From assembly GCF_000613305.1 (NCBI RefSeq), contig NZ_BAIO01000147.1, positions 1 through 5,111 of the forward strand: DNA of 5,111 nt, given 5' to 3'. Of this stretch, positions 1 to 5,111 are shown one piece after another. This stretch comes from Komagataeibacter kakiaceti JCM 25156. Its GTDB lineage: Bacteria; Pseudomonadota; Alphaproteobacteria; Acetobacterales; Acetobacteraceae. Within the stretch, counting starts at the first letter, position 1, and every line of letters starts with the position of its first letter. The translations under genes were made by a program, and so were the position numbers. The notes under the pieces were generated by a model. The model was not told where the DNA came from. It was given only the letters and a program-made list of their open reading frames with translations, and did no database searches.

Positions 1-60
1 CTGTCCTGTCCTGTCCTGTCCTGTCCTGTCCTGTCCTGTCCTGTCCTGTCCTGTCCTGTC
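1..60 (-). repeat. Pentanucleotide tandem repeat (GACAG)n inside the restriction-modification gene
   Basis: Twelve perfect, uninterrupted copies of CTGTC (GACAG on the coding strand) fill the first 60 bases, and the array is cut by the window edge, so the true copy number is unknown. It lies within the open frame of the Type ISP enzyme gene and is read as the five-residue repeat RTGQD, four copies being visible (composite residues 1405-1424). The unit is not a multiple of three, so gain or loss of one copy shifts the downstream frame; one copy number in three keeps any given frame. No stop codon occurs in any of the three coding-strand frames of the array. Perfect short arrays inside restriction-modification genes are the usual substrate of slipped-strand phase variation. 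An assembly artefact at a contig edge is the main alternative. Confidence 0.95.
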
Positions 61-2621
61 CTTACTTCTTCATATAAATATTCAGAAAAGCATTGTGCTC
101 CACCATCACTTTGTAAGTCTGGGACAGTGTTGCTCATAAGTGCAAACTGACTGTCATCATGTTGGCGTTGCTTAATCATAATTACTTTATTATCCGCTTG
201 GGCATCAGGAAACAGTCGAGGCATCTGGTTTACATAATTGTTTATATTCCTATCAAAGTAGAGATTCTGCCTTTGGAATGGACGATAAAGAGATGGAACT
301 ATCTGAACGCCATCAAATGATAATGGCACATTTTTTGTAAAATCTTGACGCAAGGAACGTGACCAGCTAATTCTCGTCGGGTCTGAAGTAACAAAACTGT
401 CCAGTTGTTTTTCCCGCTCTTTGCGGTCCAATGACGGGAAAGCATCATTAAATCGCTGACGTTCTCCCTCATAGGTAGAAATGATTGTTTTAATATTGGT
501 TTCTAGAACAGAGCGGGAGGAGTTGAAGCACCAAGCGTCCCGTGCGGTTTCAATGCCACGAGAGAACAGACTGAATATTACAGGATCAGTATTTTTGTCC
601 TTGCTCCCAATAGCAATAAATTTTCCGAAGCTGTCATCCCGTTGCCGCAGCCAGTCGCCATGTTCATCCGGTGTGATTGTCTGCCATAGATCTTCGCCAG
701 TCAGGCCATTGATGCTGGCCAGTTCTGCAATGCGTTTCAGCTTCTGCTCACGGGTCAGATAATCCCCAATATCGTGGAACAAAATACGACTCTGTTCCTT
801 TGCATTTGGATTCTTGACCATGAGGGAAATGGCAATCGGCGCCCGGCTTCCAGCATCGAATATCTTTCCACCTTCTTTGCGAGATGTTTCCCCTGATGTA
901 CGCTGGTTCCCCCGCAGATGAAACACATGGATGGAGGAAAATTCTTCGGCCAGACACCGGCGTAAACCATTTGCCGTATTGGCATCCAGAAAGCCTGCGT
1001 TGGTCACGAAACCGATGACGCCACAATCCCCAATGCGGTCAGATGACCAGCGGATGGCGCGGATATAGCTGTCATACAGGGCGCGCTTGTTCGTGGCACT
1101 GGACCGCTCCGCATAGGTCTTCGCAATCCGCGCATCCAGGGTGGGATAGGCCACATTCTGGTTGTTATCATTCCCACTTTCCTGCCCCACGGAATAGGGC
1201 GGGTTCCCCATGATCACACGGATATCCAGCTTCTTCTGTTTGTGGATACGCCGATTGTTGTCCTCCAGGGTCGCACTTACCAAGTCATGCGGTTCGTTCA
1301 GCCTGAAGGTGTCCGTCAGGCAGATACCTTCGAAGGGTTCATATGTCCCGTCCATCAGGTCGGAGAACGTGGCCTCGATATTGATGGAAGCGATATAATA
1401 AGCCAGCAGGACGATCTCGTTGGCGTGCAGTTCCTGCCGGTATTTATGGAGCATCTGCTCCTTCGTAATCAGCCCGCTCTGCAATAACCGGGTGATGAAT
1501 GTGCCCGTGCCCGTAAAGGGGTCCATGATATGGACGCCCTTGCTTCCAAGGGTCTGACCGAACTCGCTTTCCAGCACGTCATTGATGGAACGGATGATGA
1601 AATCCACCACCTCGATGGGGGTGTAGACAATACCCAGGCGGTCCTTCAGGCGCGGGAAGGCTTTCTGGAAAAAGCCGTCATACAGTTCCTTGATGACCTT
1701 CTGGCGACCGTAGGAGGTATCAATCCCCGAAGCGCGTTCACGGACGCTGGTATAGAAAGCCTCCAGCCTGTCCGTTTCCTTGTGCAGGCTGTGCTTGTCC
1801 AGCGCATCCAGAACCGTCTGCATGGCTCGGGACATGGGGTTGTCGCCAATGAAGCTATGGCCGGAGAACAGGGCTTCGAACACGGGGCGGGTGATGAGAT
1901 GCTGTGCCAGCATCTCGATAACTTCTTCCTCGCTGATGCTGTCGTTCAGCTCCGTCCGTAGGTCTGACGTGAACTCCTCGAACGAGGTTCGGGCTTTCAC
2001 GTTGTCTGGATTCTCCAGAATGATTTTGATGCGAGTGATATGGGTCTGAGCAATCTGGGCAATATCGTCGGCCCAGTCTTCCCAGTGATGACGGTTGCCG
2101 ACCTTCTTGACGATTTTGGCATAGATAGCCCGTTCGATTTCCCCGACTTCAAATTGCAGGGTTTCCTGCCTGTCGTCGTCAGGGAATGAAGCCTTCTTTC
2201 CAATTTTGTAGGACGAATGGGCTTTCTGGGCTGTGCCTGTTGTCAGGGCCTTTGTCTTGGCCGTGATCTTCTTCGTGACCGCGATGACTTCCATGCGGGA
2301 TGTGTCAGGTCTGGCCTGAAGATCCATCTTGTTGACCATGTGATCAAAACGGTCATCGTGAGAACGCAGGGCCTGAAGCACCTGCCAGACCACCTGATAG
2401 GTCTTGTTGTTATCCAGAGCCTGGTCTGGCTCAACCCCAGCCGGGATAACTACGGGCAGTACGACATAGCCGCGCTTCTTACCAGGTGCGACCCGCATCA
2501 CACGGCCTACGGACTGGACCACATCCACCTGTGAATTCCTGGGGGTCAGGAACAGGACTGCATCCAGCGCCGGCACGTCCACCCCTTCCGACAGGCAACG
2601 GACATTGGACAGAACCGACAT
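1..2621 (-). CDS. Helicase C-terminus, coupler, N6-adenine methyltransferase and target-recognition fragment
   Basis: An uninterrupted frame runs from ATG at 2619-2621 through position 1, at least 873 codons. It opens with helicase motif V (SNVRCLSEGVDVPALDAVLF) and motif VI (QSVGRVMR). A mostly helical coupler follows, then the methyltransferase: EAFYTSV and GIVYTPIEVVDFI in front of motif I, DPFTGTGTF (S-adenosylmethionine binding), and motif IV NPPY, which flips and methylates adenine at N6. Motif I before IV with the recognition domain last fits the gamma class. The recognition domain (about residue 1130 onward) contains VPSLYRPFQRQNLYFDR and ends at the GACAG array. The ATG follows GGAAGG by three bases, so separate initiation of a methyltransferase-bearing polypeptide is conceivable but unproven. 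The recognition part is markedly AT-richer than the rest. Confidence 0.88.
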   Translation of the reverse strand, partial: MSVLSNVRCLSEGVDVPALDAVLFLTPRNSQVDVVQSVGRVMRVAPGKKRGYVVLPVVIPAGVEPDQALDNNKTYQVVWQVLQALRSHDDRFDHMVNKMDLQARPDTSRMEVIAVTKKITAKTKALTTGTAQKAHSSYKIGKKASFPDDDRQETLQFEVGEIERAIYAKIVKKVGNRHHWEDWADDIAQIAQTHITRIKIILENPDNVKARTSFEEFTSDLRTELNDSISEEEVIEMLAQHLITRPVFEALFSGHSFIGDNPMSRAMQTVLDALDKHSLHKETDRLEAFYTSVRERASGIDTSYGRQKVIKELYDGFFQKAFPRLKDRLGIVYTPIEVVDFIIRSINDVLESEFGQTLGSKGVHIMDPFTGTGTFITRLLQSGLITKEQMLHKYRQELHANEIVLLAYYIASINIEATFSDLMDGTYEPFEGICLTDTFRLNEPHDLVSATLEDNNRRIHKQKKLDIRVIMGNPPYSVGQESGNDNNQNVAYPTLDARIAKTYAERSSATNKRALYDSYIRAIRWSSDRIGDCGVIGFVTNAGFLDANTANGLRRCLAEEFSSIHVFHLRGNQRTSGETSRKEGGKIFDAGSRAPIAISLMVKNPNAKEQSRILFHDIGDYLTREQKLKRIAELASINGLTGEDLWQTITPDEHGDWLRQRDDSFGKFIAIGSKDKNTDPVIFSLFSRGIETARDAWCFNSSRSVLETNIKTIISTYEGERQRFNDAFPSLDRKEREKQLDSFVTSDPTRISWSRSLRQDFTKNVPLSFDGVQIVPSLYRPFQRQNLYFDRNINNYVNQMPRLFPDAQADNKVIMIKQRQHDDSQFALMSNTVPDLQSDGGAQCFSEYLYEEVRTGQDRTGQDRTGQDRTGQD

Positions 2622-3886
2622 ATGCCTTCCGGGGTCTCGTCCTTCAGCCAGGCGAGTTTGCCTTCCTTTTCGCTGGCGTTCATCCCGCCATCGACGTGTT
2701 CGGCTTCGCAGATCAGACGGGCTTCAGGTTCAATGCCTTCCTGTTCCTGATATTCCTCCACGACCTGCTGGAACATATCGGCAATCTGGATGGAACTGAC
2801 CTTGGGTGTTCTGCCCTTGTAGTCAGGAGAAATGACCTGGCAGAAGGCGACAGCCCGTTTCATTGGTTCGGGGATAGCTGTCCCCTCACGAGGCAATCCG
2901 CCCGTCGCCAGCGCCTTCCAGCATCCAACAATTTTGGAGGCATCGGATACGGTCAGGCCGTTATCGGGATCATCAAGAAGCTTTTGGACACTACGGCTGA
3001 CGGTTCCTTCGTCAACCGCCAAGACAATGACCTTGTAGTCCACCAGCAGTTTGCGCCGGACGGCCTCGGAGAAGGTGATGACATGGAACTCAGGCCCGTA
3101 GATGGCCACATTGTTCATGCCATAGACAATGGCCCCCTCTTTTTCAGCCTTTTCCCGCGCCACATCGCCGTAAATACGCGGGGTGGCAGTCATGTAGAGT
3201 CGGTGCCTGCCAGCCAGATAATCCTGGTTATGAACGCGGACGAAGGCGCTATCGTTCTCCTCGCCCCCGAAAGTGACCCCTGTTGTCCTGTGCGCTTCAT
3301 CGCAGACGATCAGATCGAACTCGGGGAAGTCATGCTCCTTCTGGGCACGGCTGATGACATCGATGGAATGATAGGTCGCAAACACGACCGTCATATGCGC
3401 GTCGTCATGCCGTTTGGCGTGTTCGGTCGCCAGACGGCCGGGACTGGTGGTTGCCGGGTACCGGATTTCGTGGATGTTGACCTTAATCTCGTCGTCGTTC
3501 CTCGCCTTCTTTTTTCCTACGTCACTGTCGGAACAGACCGCGAAGCTGTGGAGCGGCACCTGACTTTCCTGGGTCCATTCGGTCAGGGTCTGGGACAGCA
3601 GGGACAGGCTGGGGACGAGGAACAGGACACGACCACCGGTACCGACCTGCTGTTCCGCGATTTTCAGGCTGGTGAAAGTCTTGCCCGTCCCGCAGGCCAT
3701 GATCAGACGGCCACGGTCATGGCTCTTGAAGCCTGCCAGAACCCGGCGGATAGCGGTTTCCTGATGCTCGCGGGCTTTCTTCTGCGCCCGCAGGATAGGC
3801 GCAATCTTGGGCTGATATTGCGACCAGTCAATCAGGCTGGTTTCCAGGTCATACAGATCAATCTTGCTGACGGGCGGATGCTGGTC
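2546..3886 (-). CDS. Helicase/translocase fragment of the Type ISP enzyme
   Basis: This frame carries on the protein from DQHPPVSKIDLYDLE (at 3886) to ETPEG (ending at 2624), and then runs 26 out-of-frame codons to a stop at 2546. It encodes the first RecA-like domain and the beginning of the second of an SF2 DEAD/ResIII-type motor. It shows REHQETAIRRVL (Q-motif region), MACGTGKT (Walker A, ATP binding), VLFLVPSLSLLSQ (motif Ia), VVFATYHSI, LIVCDEAHRT (Walker B, DEAH) and YMTATPRIY (motif III). The motor would drive ATP-dependent translocation along DNA. The first methionine of the frame (3700) is the M of MACGTGKT; beginning there would cut the Q-motif, so it is not a plausible native start and the segment makes sense only as the middle of the large protein. 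Motifs V and VI lie in the next frame. Confidence 0.85.
   Translation of the reverse strand, partial: DQHPPVSKIDLYDLETSLIDWSQYQPKIAPILRAQKKAREHQETAIRRVLAGFKSHDRGRLIMACGTGKTFTSLKIAEQQVGTGGRVLFLVPSLSLLSQTLTEWTQESQVPLHSFAVCSDSDVGKKKARNDDEIKVNIHEIRYPATTSPGRLATEHAKRHDDAHMTVVFATYHSIDVISRAQKEHDFPEFDLIVCDEAHRTTGVTFGGEENDSAFVRVHNQDYLAGRHRLYMTATPRIYGDVAREKAEKEGAIVYGMNNVAIYGPEFHVITFSEAVRRKLLVDYKVIVLAVDEGTVSRSVQKLLDDPDNGLTVSDASKIVGCWKALATGGLPREGTAIPEPMKRAVAFCQVISPDYKGRTPKVSSIQIADMFQQVVEEYQEQEGIEPEARLICEAEHVDGGMNASEKEGKLAWLKDETPEGICRFCPMSVACRKGWTCRRWMQSCS
2621..2624 (-). other. Frameshift 2 (one base missing) inside the second RecA domain
   Basis: The helicase frame reads KDETPEG to 2624 and then turns into unrelated sequence. 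The next frame gives MSVLSNVRCLSEGVDVP from 2621, the expected continuation into motif V. Adding one base (for example a second C in GGCAT) restores ETPEG-H-MSVLSNVRC. There is no slippery heptamer in GGAAGGCATATG. The direction of the shift is the same as at the first break. Confidence 0.85.
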
Positions 3887-4272
3887 GCAAGTGATGCCTC
3901 GGCATTGTCGGTCCAGTGGTTGGTCGTGGCGACAATGATACGTCGGGCAAAATGCTTTTTTCCCGAGGCGGTGAAAAAGCTGTCGATATCCTGTTTGCTA
4001 ATACGATGGGACGAGGCATAAAATTTACATTGGATAGCATGGTATTCGCCGGTGCCCCGCGTTCTGGCGACCAGATCGATACCCGTGTCTTTCGCGACAT
4101 AGCCTTCTTGGGTTGCCCAGTCCTTGTATGTCCATACCTGGTCATACAGGTCCGCGTAGCTCGGCTCTGTCCGCAGATAGCAGACAATCAGTTCCTCGAA
4201 GTAGGTGCCTTTCTCGCGCTCTGTGACGGATAGATTTCTATAGGTATCAAGCAGTTGGGAAAGCGCGGACAT
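3832..4272 (-). CDS. N-terminal Mrr-like nuclease fragment of the Type ISP enzyme
   Basis: This 146-residue frame holds the DNA-cleaving domain. It begins with a helical segment (residues 1-30, with Glu26 and Glu27 in the pattern YFEELIV), continues to GIDLVA with Asp66, and then AIQCKF with Gln81 and Lys83. This is the E...D...QxK layout of Mrr-type PD-(D/E)XK nucleases, followed by a helix and the strand RIIVATTNHW. Residues 1-128 match the expected enzyme; the last 18 (from ATSIRPS to the stop) are out-of-frame sequence caused by the break at 3886-3889. Alone it would be a nuclease domain without the translocase that controls it, and would probably be inactive or unstable. The AAGG upstream of the ATG is about 12 bases away, so ribosome-binding support for the start is weak; the start rests on the upstream in-frame stop and the natural domain beginning. 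Confidence 0.85.
   Translation of the reverse strand: MSALSQLLDTYRNLSVTEREKGTYFEELIVCYLRTEPSYADLYDQVWTYKDWATQEGYVAKDTGIDLVARTRGTGEYHAIQCKFYASSHRISKQDIDSFFTASGKKHFARRIIVATTNHWTDNAEASLATSIRPSARLICMTWKPA
3886..3889 (-). other. Frameshift 1 (one base missing) between nuclease and helicase domains
   Basis: The nuclease frame reads ...NAEASL up to 3889, while the helicase frame picks up with DQHPPVSK at 3886. Inserting one base after the CTT leucine codon restores a continuous NAEASL-x-DQHPPVSK. The coding-strand context CTTGCGACC has no slippery heptamer of the X XXY YYZ type, so programmed frameshifting is not suggested. The result is a true one-base deletion or a read error. Confidence 0.85.
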
Positions 4273-4416
4273 AATCGGGCAAGCCTTTGGACGGTCTGAA
4301 AATCACGTCTGGTCAGATTAACCCTTGCCGCAGGGATGGGGAATAGGCCTGCTGACAAAAGGTTTTTCAGACTGACGTGGACATGATTCAACGCTGGTAT
4401 TTGCAGAAATCTATGA
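4273..4416. other. Intergenic region between the restriction-modification gene and the IS5 remnant
   Basis: This stretch should hold the promoter of the minus-strand enzyme gene. On that strand a TTGTCA (-35-like) is visible at 4351-4356, but no good -10 box follows at 16-18 bases, so no promoter is called. A perfect 9-bp inverted repeat (GTCTGAAAA at 4294-4302, TTTTCAGAC at 4364-4372) spans part of it, and an imperfect hairpin sits at 4352-4370. Some of the higher coordinates probably belong to the left end of the IS5-type element, whose exact end could not be fixed. Confidence 0.5.
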
Positions 4417-4747
4417 ATGCGTGGCGATCTGACGGACGTAGAAGGGGCGATCATTGGCGACCTGCTGCCGCCTGAACGTGGGCGTTGGTCACGACCGGCA
4501 CAGGATAACCATCTGTTTCTCAATGGAATGCTTTATGTCCTGCGTGTCGGTTGCCCATGGCGAAACATGCATGAGTGCTACAGAAAATAGAACTCGGTCT
4601 ATGTCCGGTTTCACCGGTGAGCTGAGCAAGGTGTCTGGAATTCCTGGCTGGAAACACTGGTCGAACTCGGACTAATCGATAACTGGCAGCACATGATCGA
4701 CAGCACAGTCGTTCGGAGGCATAGCCAGGCGTCTGGCATAAAAGGCG
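4417..4747 (+). pseudogene. Decayed IS5-family (IS427-group-like) transposase, N-terminal remnant
   Basis: Reading from ATG 4417 gives MRGDLTDVEGAIIGDLLPPE, then RWSRPAQDNHLFLNGMLYVL, RVGCPWRNMHE, and after stops NSVYVRFHR, WLETLVELGLIDNWQHMIDS and TVVRRHSQASGIKG. This is the first half (DUF4096-type N-terminal region and the first catalytic Asp in MIDST) of IS5/IS427-group transposases, which cut and paste the element with a DDE active site. Two in-frame stops break it: TAG at 4588-4590 (expected RKW-NSV) and TGA at 4618-4620 (expected HRW-AEQ), both at positions that are normally tryptophan; a third expected tryptophan (DVEW) reads GGG. Similarity stops abruptly after KG at about 4747, where the DDE second half should begin. 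It is dead and truncated, probably by the neighbouring IS701-type element. The product would not be functional. Confidence 0.82.
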
Positions 4748-4865
4748 AGATTTAATAATTAGGTCCCACAGGAGCATTCGCAACCATTAGCACTACTTTG
4801 GCAGAAAATTTGGGATAAGGATTCTCAATGGGTGCGATCGGTGATTCATGGAAGACCAGCTGTAG

Positions 4866-4871
4866 TGGGAG
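4866..4871 (+). promoter_or_regulatory. Ribosome binding site of the IS701-type transposase
   Basis: TGGGAG ends six bases before the ATG at 4878, a reasonable Shine-Dalgarno match and spacing. It supports this start; an in-frame TAG at 4863-4865 excludes any earlier one. Confidence 0.5.
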
Positions 4872-4877
4872 CTGGCG

Positions 4878-5111
4878 ATGAACACCGACTGGCGATCGGA
4901 TCTGGAAGTATGGCTTGCGCCATTTCTGGTGGCCCTGGGTCACAAAGCGCAGCGGGCGATGTGTCCGGCTTATATTGCAGGCCTGATTGGACCTGGTGAC
5001 CGCAAGAGCGTGCAGCCCATGGCTGCACGCAATGGCGATATCCCTTATGACCGGCTGCATCATTTCGTCAGTGCCAGTGTGTGGGACAGTGCGCCACTTG
5101 AGGCTGCTCTA
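4878..5111 (+). CDS. IS701-family transposase, N-terminal 78 residues (runs off the window)
   Basis: The open frame begins MNTDWRSDLEVWLAPFLVAL, continues through GHKAQRAMCPAYIAGL, IGPGDRKSVQPMAARNG and YDRLHHFVSASVWDSAPLE, and is still open at the window edge. This is the conserved N-terminal block of IS701-family transposases (DDE_5 type): WLAPF, Y(I/V)AGL, GPGDRKS(V/I)QPMAAR and LHHF(V/I)S..VWD. Full-length proteins are about 400 residues, so the DDE residues lie beyond the window and completeness cannot be judged. Nothing in the visible part is broken. It reads in the same direction as the IS5 remnant and away from the restriction-modification gene. A perfect 10-bp inverted repeat lies inside the reading frame (5008-5030). 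Confidence 0.88.
   Translation, partial: MNTDWRSDLEVWLAPFLVALGHKAQRAMCPAYIAGLIGPGDRKSVQPMAARNGDIPYDRLHHFVSASVWDSAPLEAAL
5008..5030 (+). repeat. Perfect 10-bp inverted repeat with 3-base loop inside the transposase gene
   Basis: GCGTGCAGCC at 5008-5017 and GGCTGCACGC at 5021-5030 are exact reverse complements separated by CAT. The mRNA can form a strong GC-rich hairpin over the codons for SVQPMAAR. No U-run follows, so it is not a terminator. It may be a chance product of a conserved protein motif, or may slow expression of the transposase. Confidence 0.85.

Larger units (their letters stand above)
1..4272 (-). pseudogene. Type ISP (LlaBIII-like) single-chain restriction-modification enzyme, two frameshifts, C-terminus beyond window
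   Basis: Three successive minus-strand frames join into one colinear protein of about 1,424 residues once a single base is restored near 3886-3889 and near 2621-2624. Order of domains: Mrr-like nuclease (about 1-130), SF2 helicase/translocase (about 150-620; Walker A 192-199, DEAH 325-328, TATP 362-365, motif VI 587-594), coupler (about 640-860), gamma-class N6-adenine methyltransferase (GIVYTP 881-886, DPFTGTGTF 918-926, NPPY 1024-1027), then target-recognition domain to the GACAG array. Family knowledge: Type ISP enzymes bind an asymmetric site, methylate one strand, and translocate on DNA until converging enzymes cut it; LlaBIII-type proteins are close to 1,600 residues, so roughly the last 150 should lie beyond position 1. 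The start ATG (4270-4272) is preceded in frame by a TGA about eleven codons upstream. No separate modification or specificity subunit is visible or needed. Called a pseudogene only because of the frame breaks; sequencing error is possible. Confidence 0.85.
4748..5111 (+). mobile_element. Left part of an IS701-family insertion sequence (left end approximate)
   Basis: IS5-type similarity ends near 4747, and an IS701-type transposase starts at 4878, so the left boundary of the second element should lie in between, probably soon after 4747. IS701-family elements favour and duplicate a 4-bp YTAR target; TTAA at 4752-4755 and TTAG at 4759-4762 both fit and lie right at the break. No terminal inverted repeat can be confirmed because the right end is outside the window. 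The 130 bases before the transposase contain no other gene that I can support. Confidence 0.5.

Noticed and set aside
1..60. CRISPR array or other spacer-repeat structure
   Set aside because: The unit is 5 bp with no spacers, which is a simple microsatellite.
748..1026. Minus-strand open frames in other phases within the methyltransferase/recognition region
   Set aside because: Out-of-phase shadows of the continuous frame that contains DPFTGTGTF and NPPY.
1530..1961. Plus-strand open frame of 143 codons
   Set aside because: Antisense to the coupler and methyltransferase start of the large gene, with no family resemblance and no convincing ribosome binding site.
3884..3891. Programmed ribosomal frameshift at the two frame breaks
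   Set aside because: Neither site has a slippery heptamer, and Type ISP enzymes are normally encoded in one frame; a missing base is simpler.
2486..4021. Long plus-strand open frame of 511 codons opposite the helicase
   Set aside because: It is exactly antisense to the clear helicase motifs, shows no recognisable domain, and is explained by the GC-rich codon pattern of the minus-strand gene.
4352..4370. Possible rho-independent terminator hairpin (CTGACAAAA, GG, TTTTTCAG)
   Set aside because: The stem is AT-rich with a bulge and a two-base loop, and no U-run follows on either strand, so termination cannot be supported.
4188..4523. Minus-strand frame of 111 codons overlapping the start of the enzyme gene
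   Set aside because: It spans the IS remnant, the intergenic region and the nuclease start, has no recognisable protein pattern, and conflicts with better-supported features on both sides.
4752..5063. Minus-strand frame of 103 codons
   Set aside because: Antisense to the recognisable IS701-type transposase N-terminus.

Overview
The window is dominated by one very large minus-strand gene (4272 down past position 1). It encodes a single-chain restriction-modification enzyme of the Type ISP (LlaBIII-like) architecture: Mrr-like PD-(D/E)XK nuclease, superfamily 2 helicase/translocase, coupler, gamma-class N6-adenine methyltransferase, then target-recognition domain. The large ORF antisense to the helicase part is a shadow. 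The gene body is about 60% GC in a counted methyltransferase stretch but only about 33-40% in three counted stretches of the target-recognition region (61-300). The two transposase fragments beside it look like IS5/IS427-group and IS701-family sequences common in acetic acid bacteria. Together these suggest an alphaproteobacterium, most likely Acetobacteraceae; this is an inference from sequence memory, not a database result.

Layout from low to high coordinate: 1-60 is a perfect pentanucleotide array, CTGTC x12 on the + strand (GACAG on the coding strand), cut by the window edge. It lies in frame inside the enzyme gene, just after the conserved block QCFSEYLYEE of the target-recognition domain. 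From 62 to 2621 one uninterrupted frame encodes helicase motifs V-VI, coupler, methyltransferase and most of the recognition domain. From about 2624 to 3886 a second frame encodes helicase motifs I-III. From 3889 to 4272 a third frame encodes the nuclease domain. The two frame changes each behave like loss of one base. As written, the full-length enzyme cannot be made, although every diagnostic motif is intact.

Upstream of the enzyme, 4273-4416 is a short intergenic stretch without a clear promoter. A decayed IS5-family transposase reading rightward follows (about 4417-4747), with two in-frame stops at expected tryptophan positions and an abrupt end. Next to it is the left part of an IS701-family element whose transposase starts at 4878 and runs off the window.

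The most interesting point is the simple-sequence repeat inside the recognition-domain coding region of a Type ISP enzyme. Its length would set the frame of the last part of the protein, the standard design of a phase-variable gene. This makes a candidate phase-variable (or specificity/tail-variable) single-chain restriction-modification system. The two extra frame breaks mean the copy seen here may be inactive, or may carry sequencing indels; raw reads would decide.
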